From NCBI RefSeq assembly GCF_954871325.1, contig NC_088775.1:82251561-82315560 (forward strand): DNA of 64,000 bases, in the 5' to 3' direction. A model generated the notes under the pieces. It searched no databases and was not told the DNA's origin. It saw nothing but the letters and a program-made list of their open reading frames with translations. This stretch comes from Gordionus sp. m RMFG-2023. Its lineage: Eukaryota; Nematomorpha; Gordioida; Chordodea; Parachordodidae. The first letter of the stretch is position 1; each line of letters starts with the position of its first letter. The position numbers and the translations under genes were made by a program. Of this stretch, positions 58,705 through 64,000 are shown piece after piece.

Positions 58705-61633
58705 ATGAAGAAACAATCAATTATAAACTCTTATTTTAAGTTAAAGTTAAACAAATGTCAAGCAACATCACCTCTACAAACTACTAGTAATACTACATCA
58801 GAAATTTCAGAAACTGATTCTTCTTATAGTTAGTATAAATTTATATTATTATTTCATGACTTATATGATATTGATATAGGGCAATATTTGTATATTATTA
58901 TTTAATATAATATATATATTTTATATAAGATAAGAGAAAGACATTTATTATTAATATTATCATTTTTGTATAATAATTTTAATTATTAAAATAAATATAT
59001 TTACTCATATTTCAAGATATGAATGAAGCTAATCTAGAAAATCAAGAGGAGGAAGATGGTAAATAGTTTAAAATTTAACCCAAATTTTTCTATTTATATA
59101 TTTTTGACAATATGAATAGGAGTAGGAGATTATGGTGTTTCATTATTACATTTTGATTTTAAAACAAATAAAGACGAAGAAGAGACTCAATCATCTTCAT
59201 CTAGCAGCTCAGTCTCTCATTGTCAAAAAGCAACTAGTAATTGATTTATAAATATAAAAATATTATATTTTTTTGTTAATCTTTAAAGATATAATGTTTA
59301 TGACTTTTTTCTAGTTTTTAATACTGAAATTTTACTGATCAACTTTACTGATAATCTTCATCAGGGTTGGGCACTACAGTAACTTGTATCTTAAATACAA
59401 GATAAATTTTGTGTTTGTTCATTTTCAGCATGCCCTTCCTTCGCCCATCCTGATGACCATTATTATTTATGACCCTTTCCCTCATTACAATTTATTAATT
59501 ATAATATTTTTAGTGTCAAAAAAGTCCTCTAATGGTTCAATTCAAATCCCTGGTGACCTTGGCCAGAATAAACCAAATCAAATCAAATTAAACAATTACG
59601 CGAAAAAAGATATCCATGGAAGGCAAAGATCATTTCAAAAATCATGGTATAGAGGCCGAGACTGGTTGGAGTATAGTGTAGAAGCTGACGCTGCCTTTTG
59701 TTTTCCATGTAGGAAATACTTGTGTAATCCAAGTGATGAATTTGGACAAACGGGATTCAGAAATTGGAAAAATGCGTTAGCTGCCAAGAGGGGACTGCTT
59801 AAACACGAGAGCTCAAAAGCTCATTTAAATTCAATTACAATATGGCATGATAAAAATCAAAATATAAACAATGGTACAGAAATAACTAAAATGTTGGGAG
59901 GTGATCAAATTAATCGTAATCAATATTATATTAAAACAATATTTGATTTGATGCTGTTTCTTAGCATACAAGAGCTACCTTTCCGTGGGACTGGTTCAAC
60001 AAATATTATGGATGCTGCAAAAGATGAAATCATAATTTATTCTTCTGAACTATTTATAGCAATTTTTTCCTACACCATCCAAAAAGACCCTGAATTAAAT
60101 AAAATTATGAAATTTATACCCCAAAATGCCCAGTATACATCACCACAGATTCAAAACGAAGTAATATCCATTATGGCAGATATGGTGCTTGAACATATTT
60201 CAGACAAATATAATAAAATCGAGATGCCTTTTTTTTGTCTTAAGGCCGATGAGACAAAAGATGCTTCAGGTTGTGAAAATCTGAGATAATAATTCGCTAT
60301 ATTTTTTCTGGAGAAATCCAAGAAAATTTAATAGGAATCATTAATTTAGCGTGTCTTTCTGCTGAAAGCATTACAGATTGCATTTTAAAGCAACTTAATG
60401 ATCTAAATATTAATTCAGCTAATATAATAAGCCAGGCATATGATGGTGCAAACGTTATGTCTGGCCGAAATGGAGGAGTGCAAACACTTCTTCAAAAAAA
60501 AATTAATAAAAATGTTCCTTTTATACATTGCTACAACCACAAGTTGCATCTTGTGGTTCAAAATTGGTATAATAATATTGTTATTATTTCTAATTTTTTT
60601 AATTTATCAAATGCATTGTATAATTTTTTCAGGCGTTTTAACGTATCCTGTAAATATACAGGCCACACCCTTAAGAGACTTTTAGACCAGAGATGGACTG
60701 GTCATTTAGAAACATCTCGCATTATTTATGAGAATTTTGAGGCTATTGGTGAAGTATCATTTTACTTTTCTAATAGAACTCTTAATTCCGAGGTTTCAAT
60801 TCATGATTCAGTCGAAGCCTCTGCTCTTTTATCTCAATGTATTAATATAAATTACATTATATTAGCCATCATAATTTATGAGATATTAATTACAATTGAT
60901 CCACTAAATAAGTATCTACAATCAGTAGGTACTAATTTAGTGGATGCTAAAAATTGTATTGATTCTACTATCAATATATTAAAAAATAAAAGAAGTGATA
61001 ATTCTTTTGCTTTGATTATGATTAAGGCTGAAAAACTTTTATCAAAATTTAATCTCACTCCACAAAAATCATCACGGGTACGTAAAACGCATAAAAATTT
61101 CCAAGATTTTTTAGTTGATAGCAAACTAGAATTCGATTGTGAAAAAGACTCCAATTGGAGTTCTTTAAAAAGGATATATTATGAAATTATAGATAACTTT
61201 GTGGATCGTTTTTTAGACCGATTTACAGAAGATGATTTTAATCTTTTAATACATTGTTCACCCTTGACCCTGATTATTTTTTATCAGATAAAATGGCCCC
61301 ATTAAAATCCCTGTTAAACTTAAATATGGAAACACTGCATCATGAAATGAAGATAATAAAAGGATTGCTAGCTTCGGAAGCTAAAGAAAATCATAATTTT
61401 GAAAACATCTTACATATTATGTATAAAAAAAATATAATCATGCATTTAAAGAATTATATAAATGCTACTCAGCAGCGATAATCATTGGGATATCAACGGC
61501 TTCTTGTGAGGATTCGTTCTCTACATTAAAGAGAGTTTTATCGAGCAGTAGAGAGTCTATGAAGGATAAACGTAAACAAAATTTAGTATTAATGGCGTAT
61601 GAAAAAAAGAATAAAGCAGGATTTATCTTTTAG
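58705..61633 (+). pseudogene. hAT transposase with TTF zinc finger (ZMYM1-like), broken
   Basis: The likely N-terminal exon at 58705 (MKKQSIINSYFK) has the K-R/K-Q-S-I-x-x-F/Y-F start common in this family, with acidic Ser-rich pieces at 59018-59065 and 59120-59240. The main frame from about 59515 carries a TTF zinc finger (SWYRGRDWLEYSV, FCFPCRKYL, KHESSKAHLNS), the first catalytic Asp region (LKADETKD) and, in the next frame, SQAYDGANVMSG with the second Asp and HCYNHKLHLVV. The C-terminal dimerisation end is ISTASCEDSFSTLKRVLSS. At least three frameshifts separate these parts, near 60283, 61255 and 61460, and the early exons are interrupted by a MITE. It cannot make full transposase, but the sequence is well enough kept to be fairly young. 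Confidence 0.85.
59362..59452. mobile_element. Small MITE inside the hAT element
   Basis: It starts CAGGGTTGGGCACTACAGTA and ends CCTTCGCCCATCCTG, so the ends share CAGG.TGGGC in inverted order. It is 91 bp. Flanks ATCTTCAT and ATGACCAT match only partly. A methionine frame that begins inside it (59384) is fused by chance to the transposase frame and is not the real start. Confidence 0.55.
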
Positions 61634-61887
61634 TTCATTTATATTAAAATTTAAAAATAAAAATCGCCGTATTCTATTATAGTAATATTTTGTTTTGTAT
61701 ATGCATATTATAGTATTATTTTTTTTTGTATATTCATATTATAGTATTATTTTGTTATTAAATATTTAATAAAAATAGGAAAAAATTTCTATGAATGCGT
61801 AATTATTTGTTTGATTTTAAAAAAATAGTGCCCCCCCCCAAGTTAGCACTTGGCCCCCCTAAGTGAAAATTCCTGGCTACGGCCCTG

Positions 61888-63780
61888 AAAAAGGATTTTA
61901 ATACCAAACCATGCGCCCACATTAAAGAAAAGTTTTTCTTAAACCATTATATTATTAATTAATCTTGTTAAAATTTTCATTCAAATCTTAATCAAATCTC
62001 ACTAACCTTTAATTTAACCCTAACCACTTTTTATCAAATTTAAAATGTTATATTAGGCAGGTTTATCTCTTTTATTTTAAACAAATTTTCTTTTATAAAA
62101 ATAATAAAAATATATGTTAACCGTTGTTTCCTTGATTACGATTTTTTCTAAATATAACAAGAAAGCAATTAACGTATAATTTTATATTAGGGATTATAAA
62201 GAACCATTTTTTAGAGGAAGAAATAAATATTATTTTTCCTGATATTTTAGATTTTTAAAAAATTACTATTATAATTTTTATAGAAAATATAATTTATTTG
62301 TAAATTTTTCATTATCACAATAATTTAATAATTAGCCACTTTATTAAAAATTTTATTATTTAAATAACTCTTTTTTTTTCGAGGGAATTATTTTAAAAAT
62401 AAGTTAAAATAATATTTAAGCTTCGTTTTTTTTGTTTTATTTTTCTTCGCTGTTTTTTAAAAATATTATAGCAAAAACATTTTCTAAGCAAAGCAAGAAA
62501 GAAAATAAGTAACTGCGAAATAAAAAAAATTTTGATGATAAATTTAATGATTTTAATTAATTTTTTCTATATAAGGCAAGATAACATCGCTGACGACAAA
62601 TATTTCTCAAACAATAAAAAAATTTTAGATTATAATAATTTATCACCAATAATAAGATGTAAAAGGATTCCCCTTTAAAAAATGTATAAATCTTTTGATT
62701 TTAATGCAGAATTAACGCCTATTACCTTTTAGTACAGTTTGACTTTATACACGTTCCGTTCTGGAATAATTTTATAGTTAAAGTATTAACCATTTGAATA
62801 TCATCAACTAATCTAATGTTTTTGTTGTTACTATCCCGTATTACTAAGATAAGGAGATATATGTTCTAATACCATAGAAGAACAAGAAACAAAAAGAAAT
62901 TTTTGATAATATTTTAATTTTACTTTTCAATCAAAATTTTACATACAAATAAAAATTTTGGTTAACTTTAAACTGTGTTTTATTCTTTTTATTACTCTAC
63001 ATATATTATATAAGATTAAAATTATTTATAAAGTCACATGTGTGTTAGTGTTGTTAAACGGCCCGATTTGGATAAACCTCAAGATTTAGTAAAAAGAGGA
63101 TAACAACTTTTTGTCATCTATAAGAAAAATCTCCAGGTTTACATAATATTATTCTGTAAAATATTGATCGGCTATTAGAAAATATCGACATCGGGCCGTT
63201 TAGCAGCACTTCTTGTATAAATAATAAATTAAGGGATTTTTATTTTAAGAATTTTGAAAGTAAATTGATTTAAAACTTCTACAAAACTTAATTCCTTATC
63301 CTTAACGGAACCTTTATAATTTTTTCTTGCTGCAACTTGAATAAAACCAAGTCTATATATACCAAAATATTCAACAACCTGAATTATACTATTGCGCAAT
63401 TTTTTGGTCTGCTTAAATGAAGATTAATTAATATCTAATTAGTATATATCTCAAAAAAAAATCTAGATACTGACAGTTATAAAACTAATAATTTTTTTAC
63501 TACCGAACCGAAGCAAAGATATATTTCTTACATTGATGCATCGATCCAAACAATGTTTTTTAAAAACCTGAAAAAGTTTTTTGATAAAAATTATGGAATC
63601 TTAGCAAAAAATTACCATAAGTCTGTATATATGCAAACATCCTTTGATACCGACCTTTATATATGTAATGAAAATATTTATATATCCAAAGATGAATATA
63701 AGTATATATAAATATTACATATACATGAAATAATTATCTATATATAAAAAGAGAAAGGAGAGAGAAATTATTAAATATAG
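61888..63780. other. Region upstream of XPNPEP3 exons
   Basis: No ORF or exon is recognisable apart from a MITE at 63056-63211. The N-terminal exons of XPNPEP3, which should carry a mitochondrial presequence and the GQP-type start of the aminopeptidase N-domain, would be expected here or upstream of the hAT element, but I could not identify them. Confidence 0.45.
63056..63211. mobile_element. TAGTG-family MITE, internally shortened
   Basis: It starts TAGTGTTGTTAAACGGCCCG and ends CGGGCCGTTTAGCAGCACTT. Both subterminal blocks carry CGGGCC where other copies have GAGCC, marking a subfamily. The 156 bp lack the ACGGCTAAC block. Flanks do not match clearly. Confidence 0.75.
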
Positions 63781-64000
63781 TTAATAAATTGAATAGTGTA
63801 AATAATTCAATTATTATAGTACCTTCTCAAAGTAAAATATTTAAAATGCATGATGTTCCTTATAAATTCCATCAGGTTAAATATTTTTTAACTAATATAA
63901 GCTTATCAATATTTAAGAGCACTAATTTTCAATATCTCTGTGGTTATCAAGGCTCTGATTCATTTTTAATATTAACAAAAAATGAACATCTTTTATTTAT
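63781..64000 (+). CDS. XPNPEP3: Xaa-Pro aminopeptidase 3, partial (window edge)
   Basis: XPNPEP3 (APP3) is a mitochondrial metallo-aminopeptidase that removes N-terminal residues next to proline (Icp55 family). Two exons are in the window: 63781-63875 and 63918 onward, joined in phase with a 42-bp intron. They read NNSIIIVPSQSKIFKMHDVP, YKFHQ, then STNFQYLCGYQGSDSFLIL, matching the human order [21 protein letters not shown] / NNFLYLCGFQEPDSILVL in the N-terminal creatinase-like domain. The metal-binding pita-bread domain lies beyond the window. The first exon starts in phase 1 (TT AAT AAA), so at least one earlier exon must exist and was not found. Confidence 0.85.

Larger units (their letters stand above)
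58277..61887 (+). mobile_element. TTF/ZMYM1-like hAT DNA transposon, frameshifted
   Basis: The right end reads CCTGGCTACGGCCCTG, whose reverse complement CAGGGCCGTAGCCAGG is a typical hAT terminus, preceded by CCCCCCC and GGCCCCCC runs. The identical 8-mers AAAAAGGA at 58269-58276 and 61888-61895 flank the element and look like its target duplication. The left border instead begins with a C-run, CCCCAAAAAA and repeated GGCCCCCA words, and no copy of the CAGGGCCG terminus is visible there, so the left end is altered or lost. The 3.6-kb body carries the transposase gene described below and a small MITE at 59362-59452. Confidence 0.82.

Noticed and set aside
60440-60685. 81-aa plus-strand frame
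   Set aside because: It overlaps the hAT transposase frame that carries HCYNHKLHLVV and has no family features of its own.
60876-61154. 92-aa minus-strand frame
   Set aside because: It is the shadow of the hAT transposase on the plus strand.

Overview
This is an AT-rich invertebrate animal nuclear window. It carries single-copy animal housekeeping genes with canonical GT..AG introns, long introns packed with DNA-transposon debris, and standard stop codons. Intron sizes are extreme: many are only 38-57 bp (CCT3 has one of 38 bp and one of 41 bp), while others run from 1 to 18.7 kb. The proteins are recognisable but divergent. A fast-evolving invertebrate (flatworm- or cnidarian-like) would fit, but the sequence does not fix the taxon.

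Layout. (1) 412-1419, minus: complete NCBP2 (nuclear cap-binding protein, 156 aa, four exons). (2) 1823-9637, plus: complete CCT3 (TCP-1 gamma chaperonin subunit, 552 aa, 14 exons), head to head with NCBP2 across a 403-bp shared upstream region. (3) 9638-15125: gene-free, with hAT-type MITEs. (4) 15128-49889, plus: an MCTP gene (multiple C2 domains and two transmembrane segments, about 1,040 aa, some 22 exons). Its 18.7-kb intron holds a 358-bp tandem duplication, a six-unit G-run satellite, LINE tails and MITEs. (5) 49890-53624: gene-poor, with one unexplained minus-strand zinc-ribbon ORF. (6) 53625-54059, plus: CMC1 (twin CX9C mitochondrial protein, 113 aa). (7) 54060-58276: MITEs and one unassigned ORF. 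(8) 58277-61887: a TTF/ZMYM1-like hAT transposon with a frameshifted transposase gene. (9) 63781 to the window end, plus: the first recognisable exons of XPNPEP3, cut by the window edge.

The genes do not form a pathway. They are a typical run of unrelated metazoan genes, and what unites the window is its hAT load. At least five separate autonomous-type hAT relics are visible, plus a roughly 220-bp MITE family (about ten copies) with TAGTGTTGTTAAACGGCTC ends and 8-bp target duplications, and a second MITE family rich in GGCCCGGCC. I saw no retrovirus-like, LTR or Polinton element, no tRNA or rRNA gene and no CRISPR. I found no convincing new multi-gene system. The observations most worth checking are an in-frame alternative donor in MCTP, a 1.9-kb fold-back structure enclosing a hAT relic, the zinc-ribbon ORF, and the bimodal intron sizes.
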